Source: Ailurus styani (Eukaryota > Chordata > Mammalia > Carnivora > Ailuridae). Taken from it: a stretch of 64,000 bases of DNA. The stretch is from assembly GCA_002007465.1 (NCBI GenBank), contig LNAC01000847.1, forward strand, positions 422,984 to 486,983, in the 5' to 3' direction. The number at the start of each line of letters is the position of its first letter. The first letter of the stretch is position 1. The notes under the pieces were generated by a model. It was given only the letters and a program-made list of their open reading frames with translations. It was not told the origin of the DNA and ran no database searches. Positions 24,517 to 37,870 of the stretch are shown here, in pieces. The translations under genes and the position numbers were made by a program.

Positions 24517-27356
24517 CCCTCCCTGACATCAAGATGTTTTGATATCAGAGTGAAAGTCACTTCAGAATGAGGTTCAGAATCTGCTTTAAATGGATGGTAA
24601 TCAAAGTGCTTCTGAAGTGAGAGATGAGAGGAAATGGCATCTGAGTTATCCTGGACCGACATGAGTAAATAATCAAGAAACTTCAGAATATGTTTTGGCA
24701 TAATGACTTGACCAATTGGCTAGAGATGTTCATTGATTCACTTAGGAAATGATGACTAAAAGATATATTTTTAATGTGCTTAGAACAAATTATGGAAAAA
24801 TTTGACTTCCAATCTAAGGGTTTAGTATCTAATTGAAGCTTTTTAATAGAAAGGTGATAGAATTAAAGGAATAATTGGGAAGATTATTGTATAAATGCTG
24901 TGGAAATTCTCAGAAGGAGACCGCAAAAACAGGGAAAGTGCTGAAGACATGATGATACATAAAAAAGGAATGCATTAGCATATATCACAGAATACACAAA
25001 CATGGTTTTGAAAATGGTCTGAGCCAACATCAAGCAATGGTTCAGAAATCACCTTTGCACTCTACCTCTCACAAATAACTTTGAAGAAATGGTAGATTAC
25101 TGTGTAGGAAGCTGGGTACTCAGAGTCAAAGACATTCAGAAACCTATTAGAAAGGGAACACCTCCTCAACTGTTCTCATCAAGAACATCAAGATCAATAT
25201 CAATTTTTTTTCTCATAGTAAGTGGAGAGATTTCTTGAGTTCTCCTTCTAAACAAGAGGTTTGACTCCTATTCTGTGAGCTTTTAAACCTTTCTAAAAGC
25301 AAAGCTATAAAATTTAAATTTAGAAGGGTACTTTAAAGACACCCAGTAGTCTCCTTCTAGAAAATACACAATCACTTCACCTGGTTTCTTCAGGTTATTC
25401 AATCATTCACAAGTATTTTAGTCTTCTATTGTGTGAAGAAAAATGTACAGGGTTATGTTAGGAGAGGAAAAAAATTAAACATCTGATCTTTTGTGCACAG
25501 ATTTGTTTTATGAGGACTTTTACTCCTTCTTTGAGCAAAAATTTAAAACACAAATTGATGTTTGATATGTTCGTTTTTCTATATCAACAAAAAAGAACAC
25601 GTATTGAATGTTCTCTAGTCCATTAACTTACCCATATTTTTCAGGTGTTGAATTTTCTATTACTTATTGGGGTTTTTAAAAGCTTGTTCAAAATCAAAAG
25701 TGCCATTTCCATGTGGGTTAATTCTAAGACAACTTTAACTTTTATTCTTTGCTCTTTATTTTTAAAATTATAACTTGAAATTGCATTAGTGTCATCTCTC
25801 CACAATTTAATGGTTTTAAAGTCATTATCAAGAAACATGAAAACTCACAAGCCAGCTATCGTCTCATATGTTATAATGAATTCAACCAATACTCCTATCA
25901 TATTCAGGCCTTCATATCACCACAACATTATCAAAACAGCTGGTGGATTTATTTTAAAATGTTCTTGCTTTTTCCAATGAGAGTTTTCACAGATGGAAGC
26001 ACCCTTCCAAGATAAACTCCAATCTGCTGCATTTAAAAAAATACTTGGGAAAGTTCAATAAGTTTGCAAGTGTGAGAAGGGTGAATTAACATTACTTATA
26101 CTTCTAGATTGAGCTGTCTAATGGTGACTGTGCTAATGTACATTAATTTAAGAGAAAAAGTCCCTAACAGCACACACAGAAAATACAGGCATAGGCAACA
26201 CTGTCAAGCTATACCATCTCTCGTAAACAACCCACTGGTCTTCAGACATTTGGCAAAGGAGAGTGGGAAACTATCATTAACAGAACACACAAAAACTCCT
26301 GCCCTCACAGTATTCACTCTTCTGGGGACAAATAGGTACAGAATAGGTTTGCCTGGTTTTACTCTGAAAAGCCTCCCTTCAAACCTCAGATATACTAAAT
26401 TTAAAAAAAGTTTTGTACAATATGATTAGACTTTCAGAACTATGAATGTGTTAAGGAAAGAATTATTCCTGTAGAAAACAAAAATTTTTTATCTGACCTT
26501 GAAATGCTGAACTAGGAAACACATGTAAAGGTGCACAAAGGTGCACACACAGGCTTCAGAGCCATATGCTTCTGGATTTAATTCTGTTTATATCATACTG
26601 GGGTAAAATTTAGTATCTCTTTACCTCACTTTCATCACTTGAAAAAAGCAGATCAAAATTCCTTCTTAACTAGTCAACTAATTTTTTTAATTTGACACAG
26701 ACAGCATGCCTAGTACATTATACAGCATAGAATAGACTTAAATTTAAGTTGGCACCACATTCCCCCTAGGCTTTTTCTAGCTAAAAAAAGGTTTTCTTAT
26801 AATGTTAATTCTAAGAGTTTGAGATTTTAAAGTTTATTAAAGAAAACTGATGTTAGGAAGCACAATAAGAAAGATAGCAAGAAAGAAGCAAAAACTATAC
26901 AAAGAAAAATAATAACATTATCTCAAACAAGATTTAGAACAACAAATCCAGTGACTGATGTAAAAAGTTATATGTACAAGATAATTAGTAATAAAGACAA
27001 AACTTCATTATTTATGCTATTTGAACTAGACTATAAAACTCCTATTTTCTTCATTTCAAACCAAATAAAGTCAGATTATTTTGTGAAGTTTTCCTCTTCA
27101 CCGACAAGAATGTGAGATTTCCTAATTGTCAGGGTGCTGCAGTGTCTACCATACTGCATTATTATATTGTGGCTCATAAAACCAGCTGTCAGCCAATATT
27201 TGTACAATGGGTACAAATAAATTTACCAGAAAACTCTCCATTCCAAGTACATTAATTTACACCCAGAACTACTTTCAAAAGAAAAACTCATTTTGATAAT
27301 TTACCTAAATTTTTCAATTTACCAATTTTTAGAAAACTAAACCCAAATTTCCTTAA
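24517..27356. other. Intron 4 sequence, mostly unassigned
   Basis: AT-rich, apparently single-copy. A MIR remnant is listed separately. A 106-codon open stretch at 26109-26429 shows no recognisable family and is not called a gene. Confidence 0.5.
26545..26650 (+). repeat. MIR-like SINE remnant
   Basis: GGCTTCAGAGCCATATGCTT, TCTGGATTTAATTCTG and CTCTTTACCTCACTTTCATC follow the order of the MIR tRNA-related and core regions. Confidence 0.6.
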
Positions 27357-27371
27357 GATGAAGTTTACTGT

Positions 27372-27549
27372 TGCTGGAGGGGAGGAGGATGGGAGGATTA
27401 GATAATCAAGTGAAGGGCATTAAGGGGGGCATTTAATATAATGAGCACTGGGTGTTATATGCAACTGATGAATCACTAAATTCTACCCCTGAAACTAATA
27501 ATACAGTGTATGGTAACTAAATTGAATTTAAATAAAAAATTTAACAAAA
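27372..27549 (+). mobile_element. Very short 5'-truncated L1 3' end with 15-bp TSD
   Basis: Only 178 bp of L1 3' UTR (GAGCACTGGGTGTTATATGC, AACTGATGAATCACTAAATT, TACAGTGTATGGTAACTAAA) plus an A-rich end. TSD GATGAAGTTTACTGT (27357-27371) and GATAAAGTTTACTGT (27550-27564). Confidence 0.92.
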
Positions 27550-27564
27550 GATAAAGTTTACTGT

Positions 27565-28711
27565 GTTATAAATTTTACTGGCCATTTAAGATATTGATAG
27601 CACTTACAAAATTGTCATGATAGAAAATATGTTGCTTATATGTATATATAAATATAATATCCTCTATATTTTATGTCCTATCTTTTCTATTTTACATTTA
27701 TATTTTATATACTTTATAGTTTAATAATGACTCATAATATACATAAGTTATTCATATAGATTGTGTAGTGAGATGTGGGTGATAGCACACTAGGAAAAAA
27801 TCAAGAAATTTAATCTATCAAGTAGATATGGGATCTGGGATAAATCACTTAGCCTTGATGGGTTTCAAATTTCCTTTCTAAACAATAAGATAGCTAGATA
27901 GATGAAAATTCCATTCATCTAGATTCTGTTACATTTATTTTTACCTGTTAATATTAAGAAATATTCTAACCAATATCTTATGTATCTATACAGATTTTCC
28001 TTTGTCTTGATTTTACTAAAGAAAAAAGTTGTGACTACAGTTTAATTTTTACATACATATATAGAACTATATAACTATTCTACTTTTCTAAATAATTTAA
28101 GTTCTAAAAAATATTAACAAAGGCATATGCTCAAATATGTCCATACATAACATACAACCATGAACAATGTGGTATTAATTGTTTCATATAAAATTAGCTT
28201 AAGTTGTATAATGGAAATCTTCTATTAGTTAGTTATATTGACATTACTCTTAGGTTTTATATCACATTTTGTAATAAATTGACTAACAGTGCTTTGAGTT
28301 ACAGAAGATTTTCTGGAACTAAATGTTCATCTTTTGAAGCAGATATGAAAAAAAGAAGTTACTATTACACATTGTATTAGCTGTGATTAAAAGTAAAAAT
28401 GTAACCTTTTAAAGGTTTTTAAAGGCCTGAAGATATATATTACAAAACAGAAACAAGATAGATTTTGCATAAGCATTAATGATTTAATAGACAATGTAAC
28501 ATCCATTTATCTTTTTCAGCAGAATACATTAAAGAAGATGGGACATTTTGAAAATAATATTCCAGTCCTTTAGCACTAGTAAATTTAGTATCCTATCATT
28601 TGCCAGATTCAACACTAGGAAGTTATATATTAAAATTAACGACTGGATTCTGGAATATTCAGTTAATGTTATATCAACTGATAAATGAATGAGGCAAAAT
28701 GGGCATGCATT
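27565..28711. other. Intron 4 sequence, very AT-rich, unassigned
   Basis: Many TATA/ATAT runs around 27640-27780. No repeat family or ORF recognised. Confidence 0.5.
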
Positions 28712-28726
28712 TGCATTAATAATTTT

Positions 28727-28920
28727 TTTTTTAAAGATTTTATTTATTTATTTCACAGAGGGAGAGAGATCACAAGGAGGCAGAGAGGCAGGCAGAGAGA
28801 GAGGGGGAAGCAGGCTCCCCGGTGAGCAGGGAGCCCGATGCGGGCCTCGATCCCAGGACCCTGAGATCATGACCTGAGCCGAAAGCAGAGGCATTAACCC
28901 ACTGAGCCACCCAGGCGCCC
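28727..28920 (-). mobile_element. SINEC, minus orientation, perfect 15-bp TSD
   Basis: Poly(T)/AAAGATTTTATTTATT start and terminal CCACCCAGGCGCCC. TSD TGCATTAATAATTTT at 28712-28726 and 28921-28935. High similarity to the mustelid-like subtype (AAAGCAGAGGCATTAACCC). Confidence 0.95.
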
Positions 28921-28935
28921 TGCATTAATAATTTT

Positions 28936-29994
28936 AAATTAATATTTTATTATAGTCTGAACACAGTGTTCAATAATTATTTTGTAGAGATTTTTTTCCA
29001 TTTTAGCTTTATATGCAGACAAAAGTTAGAATATTCTGAAAATAAATATAATATCATGGAAATGGCTTTAGTCAATTATAAAGTATATTACACAGTATAG
29101 TAATTAAAACACCTTGGTCCTGTCGAAGATAGACAGATTGGCAGGACAAATAGGGGGTTTGAAAATATACCTAAATAAACATGGAATTAAATATATGTTA
29201 ATGTGGCATTTTAGGACAGTGGGAAAGTATATTATTTAGCAGATTTGAAATTATTAGTCATGTAGAGAAAAAAAAGTCTGGATCTTTCACCCTTTACACC
29301 AGAAAAAAAAACAAAAAAAACACAACTTAGAATACGGTCTGTCACATGTTACTCTGTAACCTCTCTGCTTTATTATATCATGTTACTAAAGACATTAACT
29401 TATTATTTTTATTTAAAAATATACATACTCATTATAGAAGTAAAGTGTTATGGAGATTTCTAAAAAAAATGTTATTAACTTTTCACCTCTCCTTCACCTC
29501 AACCAACTGAGGAAATTAAAGTTAAATTATATCCTTGTATGCCATGTTTCCTCATATATAAATAGGATTATTTTGTAAATATAATGTGTTATTCATACTA
29601 ATATGCAACTTACTTCTTTTCATTTAATAGAGTTTCCCCTCTAGGTCAATAAATAATAATATATTTTTAAGAATAACCTCACAACATCCCATAACATAAA
29701 TATTAAAATATAATAAGTAATATACAATACATAACAATATAAATAGACTTAGCAGTTTTCATAATGATGGGCACTATAGTTGTTTCAGGTATCTGCCACT
29801 TCAAATGATGCTACAATTTCTACAATAAAATATAGTGCACATATACCATTACATGGTGGCATTTTTATTTTTCTAGGAAGAGCACATAATAAAGCACAGT
29901 TGGCCCAATGGTGCATATATTTGTAATTTACAAATATATTTCTACTGTGTGATGCTTATTATTTCCTTGCAGCTGAATAGCATAGGAGGTTATT
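28936..29994. other. Intron 4 sequence, unassigned
   Basis: AT-rich apparently unique sequence, no features seen. Confidence 0.5.
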
Positions 29995-30008
29995 AAAATT
30001 CTTAACTT

Positions 30009-30211
30009 TGGGCACTTGGGTGGCTCAGTGGGTTAAAGCCTCTGCCTTCGGCTCGGGTCATGATCTCAGGGTCCTGGGATTGAGGCCCGCATTGGGCTCC
30101 CTGCTCAGCGATGAGCCTGCTTCCTCCTCTCTCTCTGCTGCCTCTCTGCCTACTTGTGATCTCTCTCTGTCAAATAAATAAAATAATAAATAAATAAATA
30201 AATAAATAAAT
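30009..30211 (+). mobile_element. SINEC with perfect 14-bp TSD
   Basis: Head GGGCACTTGGGTGGCTCAG and TTAAAGCCTCTGCC; tail expanded to (AAAT)n. TSD AAAATTCTTAACTT at 29995-30008 and 30212-30225. Confidence 0.95.
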
Positions 30212-30225
30212 AAAATTCTTAACTT

Positions 30226-31235
30226 CAACAATCTAATGAGAGAAAAGTGGTGTCCTATCCCTTGATTTATTTACTTCTGGCTAAGACTGAACTAAGACAT
30301 CTCTAATATGGTAATCATTTGCATTACCTCTTGTGTAATGTTTATGACTTCTGCCTATGTGTATACTGGATTAGGTTATTATTTAAATATCCAGGGACAC
30401 TTTGATAATAGATAATGCATGGTAAAAAATAAAAACCACTTCAAGATGGGTCAGCTTTTATTTAAAAATGTGTGCATTAAAATTTGTTCTCACATAATTT
30501 ATAGTTTCCAAGTTATCTTTAAATATTTTTCAAATATTTGTTAGTCCATTTAAAATTTATGTTACATGGCCTAATGAGGGGTTCTAAAAGTAAATTCAAA
30601 ATTATACCTGAACGATTTCTTAAAGAACCCTTTATTTTCCATTAAATCGAAATGCACTCTTCATTATATATTATGTTCTCTTACTTACTTGGTTCTCTTT
30701 ACACAGTTTCATCTGTTCCAGAAAATGTATAATCCTGTACCAACACTACATGCTGATTATAGAAGCTTTACAGTGAGTTTAAGATGTGATGTGGCAAATC
30801 TCTTTTGTCTTATTTTTCAAAGGTTTCTTTCTTCCATATAGCTTCCCAATTACTATTTCAGTATTTGCTAATCTGGTTTTCAATCAATCTAGACTACCCA
30901 TTAGATCTTAAGCAATTATTGTACTTTTGCACATGTATTTAGAAACAAATATCTGCTATAAGAGTAGATTTAAAAAGGTAAAATTATAGCTAAAATACTT
31001 TTAAAAAGTCATCACAAAGGTATTCATGAGCTGTCATGTACAAAACTGAAAATGACAAGACAAAAAGATAGAAAATAAGTGTAATCATCCTAAAGGCATT
31101 TGGTAAATAAACCAGCTGAATATTGGATCCCATTTTGAGATCCTCTGAGAACATAACAGATATAATACCCTTGTAAAAAAAATGTATTCATTGCACTCTC
31201 CACAAAATTTCTGCATATAAAGCTTCATAGAAAAT
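30226..31235. other. Intron 4 sequence, unassigned
   Basis: AT-rich apparently unique sequence leading into the purine tract. Confidence 0.5.
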
Positions 31236-31561
31236 CAGAGAAAAGAAAGAAATATAAGAAAATAAAAAAGGAAAGGAAAGGAAAGGAAGAAAGGAAGAAA
31301 GGAGGGAGGGAGGGAAGGAAGGAAAGAAAGAAAGGAGAAAAAAGAAAGGAAAGAAGGAAGGAAGGAGAAGGAAGGAAGGAGAGAGAGAAAGAGAAAGAAA
31401 GAGAAAGAAAAGAGAGAGAAAGAAAGAAGGAAGGAAAGAGAGAAAGAGGAAGGAAGGAAGGAGAGAAAGAAAGAATAAAGAGAGAGAGAAGGAAGAAAGA
31501 AAAAAAAGAAGGAAAGAGAAAGAGGAAGGAAGGAAGGAGAGAAAGAAAGAATGAAGAGAGA

Positions 31562-31610
<49 letters not shown>

Positions 31611-31917
31611 AAAAGAAAGAGAAAAGAGAGAAAGTGAAAGAAAAGAGAGAGAAAGAAGGAAAGAAGGAAAGGAGAAAAAAGAGAAAAGAGAGAAAGTGAA
31701 AGAAAAGAGAGAGAAAGAAGGAAAGAAGGAAAGGAGAAAAAAGAAGGAAGGAAGGAAGGAAGGAAGGAAGGAAGGATGGATGGGTGGAACCGGCAAAAAT
31801 GTGANAAGTGAAAGGAAAGAGAGAGAAAGAAGGAAAGAAGGAAAGGAGAAAAAAGGAAGGAAGGAAGGAAGGAAGGAAGGAAGGAAGGATGGATGGGTGG
31901 AACCGGCAAAAATGTGA
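31236..31917 (+). repeat. Long GAAA/GGAA polypurine tract with internal duplications and a single-N join
   Basis: Nearly pure purine on the plus strand. It contains (GAAA)n at about 31565-31611, (GGAA)n runs, and a roughly 60-bp block repeated at about 31621-31680 and 31683-31740. A base N stands at 31805, with near-identical sequence on both sides. The 224- and 267-codon open frames over it are translations of the simple repeat. Confidence 0.95.
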
Positions 31918-31987
31918 ATAAAGCTAATCCAATACTGACTAATAAAGCATANAATAAAGCTAATCCAATATTGACTAATAAAGCATA
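31694..31987. repeat. Two single-N joins, each flanked by a direct duplication
   Basis: 31694-31804 (111 bp) is repeated at 31806-31917 (112 bp) across N31805. 31917-31951 (35 bp) is repeated at 31953-31987 (35 bp, one C/T difference) across N31952. The duplicated blocks abut the N on both sides. This is best read as unmerged contig overlap. Confidence 0.8.
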
Positions 31988-34490
31988 ACAATACTATCTT
32001 ATTGAGTTTTAAAAGGATAAAATTAATATACAGAAAACAGTATTTTATGACTTAGGGATGAGCTAATTTGAAGTATAGTACTTTACTCTCTACCAGAAGA
32101 CCCACTCAGATTAACACCATAAATGACACAGACCCATACTATAAAGTAGTTGTAAAAATTTGAATTCACTCAGTCCTAGAAAAATACATTTTTCACATTT
32201 CTCAAATACTGGCATCTGAACTGGTAAATGAAACTGACACATGAATTCAGAACTATGTATTTAAGCCAAATGGCATATTCAACTCTACTTGTTTACCCTC
32301 TAAAAGCATAACGGAGTTTTTAAAAGCCGTGTTCTCTTGAGCATCATTTTATGGCAGCATGTAGGTAAGTTTCTGACAGTCCTCTTGGAAAGGACAGAGG
32401 TACTCCTAGTTACTGTTTAGCAAAACAAGTGAGGAAACTAGCCCTGTGTACCAAAAGAAACCTTATCACTACCTTTTTATTTTACATATCTAAAATATTC
32501 ATATTTTCAAATACCATTGGGTAATAAGTTATGAACTTCCTAATTTTTTTTCCATCTCCTTATTTCTGTCACGATAGTGGGAGAAATCTTAATAGGCTTA
32601 CATAATAGGCTATGTTATTTGGACACCGGTTTCTAGGCATTGGGGAGCCACTAACATTTTTTGAACAAAGCAGTCATATAATTAGAGCTATGTTTTTAGG
32701 AAATTATTCTGGAAATGACCAACATTTTATCTGGTAAAGGTATTAAACCATTTAACCACTGTAATTGAAAAGCAAACCCAAAAGGAGGATGAAGAAAGTC
32801 TATTGATCGCACTTCTGCTCTGTAACACTTGCAACAGGAATATGCATGTGTGTGTATATATGTGTACACACATACACATACACACACGCACATATATCGA
32901 GATAACTTCTTTTAAATAAAAATATTGTTGTCAATAGTTATCAAATGAATTCTGCTGGTGACATTTTTGTTCCTGCCCTGACTTCTACTCATACTTTTGG
33001 TGGAGATCTCTCATAAAGAAGAGCTTTTCATTTTACATTGAGTCATTTAGTCAGATTTCCTCAAATGTGCATTATTAAGTTTATTTATCTAGGTATAAAA
33101 GCCACACAAATCTGGGCACACAGATTCTATATAATACACAAATCAGTGGAAAAATCAGTGCTTTACAATTTGACGGAAACTTTTGAAAAGAGAAAGCAAC
33201 TCTATTATTTAAAATAAAACATCATGAAACGAAGGAACATTTTTAAAAACAGTCATTCTTTTTCACTACATTTATAGATTGATCGCACATATTCTGATAT
33301 TAAATACTGTTTTTTTTTCCCCAAAGGAAAGCCATCGGGAAAGAGAACCCAGTATTCACAGTTTGATGACTCTGAAACGTGTATTTCCGATTGAGAGATA
33401 CAATTGCAAACAACAGCCTGCATGAACGAAACAGAGAAAAACTGACTGAGGAGGTACAATAGAATTGAGTGTATCTTTGAAAACTAGAGCTGTAATCCAG
33501 TTTGTAAGAAAATAAAGAATGGAAGTATTGGCCTAAACTCCCTGAATCACAGAAACCTAACACAATACAATACAAGTGACATCCTTTTCTCAAAGAGGCA
33601 CAAGGCTCATTGAATCTGGCGATTCAATTACCCTCTCAACCTGGAAAGAATCCCCCTCCTGAGTTGAGGTCCACTGGCAGAGCAATGTGGGACAGACTAC
33701 ATTGTACGCAGCTGGTAAACATCTAAAAAACTGCAGGCTTTAAAGAACAAGAATCTCTGACCTTTTATGATTACTTCGGTGTTCTTCAACAAAACACTAC
33801 TTAACGATAGAGTTCCCTAAATACCTGGCAAAAGATCACATTTTCAATTAAATGTGTCCATATATCTTCTCTTCAAACCAAAATCTGTTTAAATGAATAG
33901 CTAAGCAAAATGCTTCGTTAGGCGGTAAAGAATACAGACAAATTAATGAAACAGAAAGTTTTCCTAAAATAGAGATGATTCTGATCTTGCTTAGACGTTT
34001 TATAAACTTCTCAAAGAATACCCTTATTCCCTTTAGGTCTTTTATTTTTTTCCTATAAATTTGTATAGACCTTGAATGAATGGGGTATACACTAATTAGA
34101 ATCATAATATCACTAGTGAATTTTGGAGTATCTAGAGAACATTTAGCTAGCATGGATCATAACTGTAATATCTCCTCCTGCTTGAAGTCAAGAGTGCTAC
34201 CTTAGAAATAATTTTAGCCAAAACACTTCAGACTTCAAACTTTGGACATTTGGTTTCATTCCATTCCTATGAAACCATTACTAAACAAGTAAGATTTCAC
34301 ATATAAGTTTCACATAAATGATTTATTTTCACATATAAGACAAAGGTCATGTGATGATAGATATCTGGGATACCATAAAGTTAATAAATGAGATCTCTTC
34401 CCAGAATTCATCTTCTTAATTATAAAACAAATATAAAGCATTGGTGATTTTCTACTACAGATGGGATTAAGTCTCAAATATTGAGCATAG
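31988..34490. other. Intron 4 sequence, mostly unassigned
   Basis: Includes an alternating purine-pyrimidine TG/TA/CA stretch at about 32846-32893. No other repeat or gene recognised. Confidence 0.5.
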
Positions 34491-34499
34491 AATGACAAT

Positions 34500-34840
34500 A
34501 CTTTCACAACTGAATCCCAGTCTAACTGCCTTGTCTCTTTCCCATCAGTCTATTTTCTGTAATCTAGGCCCTACCCTAGCCACACTGGAGTTACTGCATT
34601 TGCCCAAACTTGTCATGTACACACTCACATTGCTGTATTTGCCCATGCTGAATACTCTTCCTGGATTGCATGGATTGCAGCATCAACCACAACCGATATG
34701 GCTAGGGTGTCCTTTTTTAATTTTTTCTTAATGTATCTGTTTTTGCTTATAAATTATGAACTTCTAAAAGGCAGGGCCATAGCAGGAACCCAATACATGT
34801 CACTGTGTTTGATACATAGCAGTTACTAAATAAATAATAC
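34500..34840 (+). repeat. L2 LINE 3' end remnant
   Basis: TATAAATTATGAACTTCTAA, AAGGCAGGGCCATAGCAGG and TGATACATAGCAGTTACTAA before AATAAATAAT follow the L2 3' end order. Confidence 0.65.
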
Positions 34841-36241
<1,401 letters not shown>

Positions 36242-36328
36242 CTACCCAATACCCATTCAGAGTTAGTGTCCAGTAAGGACAAATAAAATGGTGCTATTTT
36301 TTAATTAAAAAAATCTTTTTTTTAAAGC

Positions 36329-36355
36329 ATGAAACACAGAGCATCTGTGTTTCAT
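36329..36355. other. Perfect 12-bp inverted repeat with 3-nt loop, upstream of exon 4 acceptor
   Basis: ATGAAACACAGA / TCTGTGTTTCAT around loop GCA. It lies 153-179 nt upstream of exon 4 in transcript orientation, next to a T-run/A-run. Confidence 0.8.
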
Positions 36356-36780
36356 TTTTTTGTACACCTCCTGAGACATATAAAACATCCCCACTCAGGC
36401 TAACTGCCCACCCTTCCCATGTTCCTCCTAGAGATTAAGAGGACCATACTTATTTACGATACATCATTTATTCTTTTACTAAACCCGTCTTATTTTGATC
36501 TCTCACTAAACTGACAACACTTAGAGAATGCAGTCTTTTAAAATAAAAGTTTTGTATGCCTTTACACCACAATTATTATACAAACACAAAGCAAAAAGGC
36601 GAAATCTCTCTCATTTTACCACTTGTAACTTCCTTTCTTCCTCCTTTCATCCCTCCCACCTTGTCTCCCACATTTCCTCTCTCCCTTCATCTTTCCCTCC
36701 CATCATCTCTCCCTCCCTCCAACTTTCTGATGTTTCTTAATCTACAAACTATTCACATAGCCACTAGGCTTTGTAGTACA
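36356..36780. other. Intron 3 sequence, CT-rich middle
   Basis: 36640-36725 is a pyrimidine-rich TCCC/TTCC stretch on the plus strand. No gene signal. Confidence 0.5.
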
Positions 36781-37105
36781 TGCTTCAGTGCATAACCCAG
36801 ATCCACCCCCTTCCAGAATGAGTATTTATTCCCCTGCCACTGTGCCCTCGGCCAAAGAGAACAGATTCAACCAAGGTCGTGTCCTCTTTCCAACGGCAGC
36901 CTGCCTCCAATTAGAGGTCAATGAAGAGATTAGAGGCCCAGTACCCTTGCCCAGACGGGGAACAAGTCTGCAGAGACCCACTGCAGCCTATATTATGGCT
37001 GGCTGTCCAATCCTGATTCCTTCACTCTTGTAAAAATGTTGATCTTCTAATAAACTTCCTGCATACTAATCTCATTTCAAAATCTGCTTCCTGGGGAACC
37101 AACCA
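36781..37105 (+). repeat. Possible LTR-retrotransposon remnant
   Basis: Ends with TAATAAACTTCCTGCATACT, then CTGCTTCCTGGGGAACC and AACCAGAGATA, phrasing seen at the ends of old mammalian LTRs (MaLR-like). GC content is above its surroundings. Family not certain. Confidence 0.35.
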
Positions 37106-37109
37106 GAGA

Positions 37110-37335
37110 TATGTTCAAATTTTAGTGTGCCTAAGAACCAGCTTGATAAACGTCACAGTTTCCACAGAGAAACCCCACTGTGTCTGAGTTTTGTTGTTTT
37201 TGTTTTTGTTTTTGTTTCTGTTTTTGTGTGTGTGTGTGTCTGAGTTATTGGCCTGGGAATCTATATTTGGTGGTGGGGGGGAAGGCTTTGAGGTGATTCT
37301 GATATATATGGTTGGATCCACACAGCAAGAATCAC
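37110..37335 (+). repeat. MER5-like hAT DNA transposon remnant
   Basis: TTCAAATTTTAGTGTGCCTA, CCTGGGAATCTATATTTGG and GAGGTGATTCTGATATATA follow the MER5A order. Split by a T/G-rich insert at 37191-37235 flanked by GTGTCTGAGTT on both sides. Confidence 0.6.
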
Positions 37336-37404
37336 AATTCTATAATTACTACATCAGGACTGAATCCACAGGCTAGAATGGTCCTTAATTTGCATATCAG
37401 TGTG

Positions 37405-37870
37405 TTATTTATTTATTTATTTATTTATTCACTTAATAAATATCTAATGAGCCCCTGTTACATGGCAGAACCTGGGATATGAGGATATAAAATTGACAAA
37501 CAAGACCACCATGGTCCTGCTGTCATGCACCTTGCAGTTTGGAGGAAGTTTACATGTATAAAAGCCAAGTGTCATCAATGTGAATTTGTGTGAAATTAGT
37601 ATCCTAAGGGAGCATTTAAGAGGAACAGTAGTACTGCAGGGAGAGAGACAGGAAAAGCTCATTGGCAAGAGTAATACTCAAAGGGAAGATTGAAGAATGA
37701 AGGGGCCTTAGGGAAGTGGCAAAGGGTGGGATTTGGAGTATAAGATCACTCAAGAGAATGACCCAGTATGTGCCCAGGCCTGGAGAACATGACAAGGTAC
37801 GTAAATTAATCCAGGTTGATCATTCACACAGTGAAAACAGGAGAAGAGAAGAATTAGGCTGGAGACCTAA
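37405..37870 (-). repeat. L2 LINE remnant, minus orientation
   Basis: TTCACTTAATAAATATCTAA, ATGAGCCCCTGTTACATGGC and TGCTGTCATGCACCTTGCAG match the antisense of the L2 3' part, continuing through CCTGGAGAACATGACAAGG. Preceded by (TTTA)n at 37408-37430. Confidence 0.65.

Noticed and set aside
24317..24701. Proline/serine/phenylalanine repeat proteins
   Set aside because: Frames through the AAGGG microsatellite.
31188..31991. 267- and 224-codon open frames on minus
   Set aside because: Translation of a GAAA/GGAA simple repeat (Ser/Phe/Leu/Pro-rich), crossing undetermined bases.
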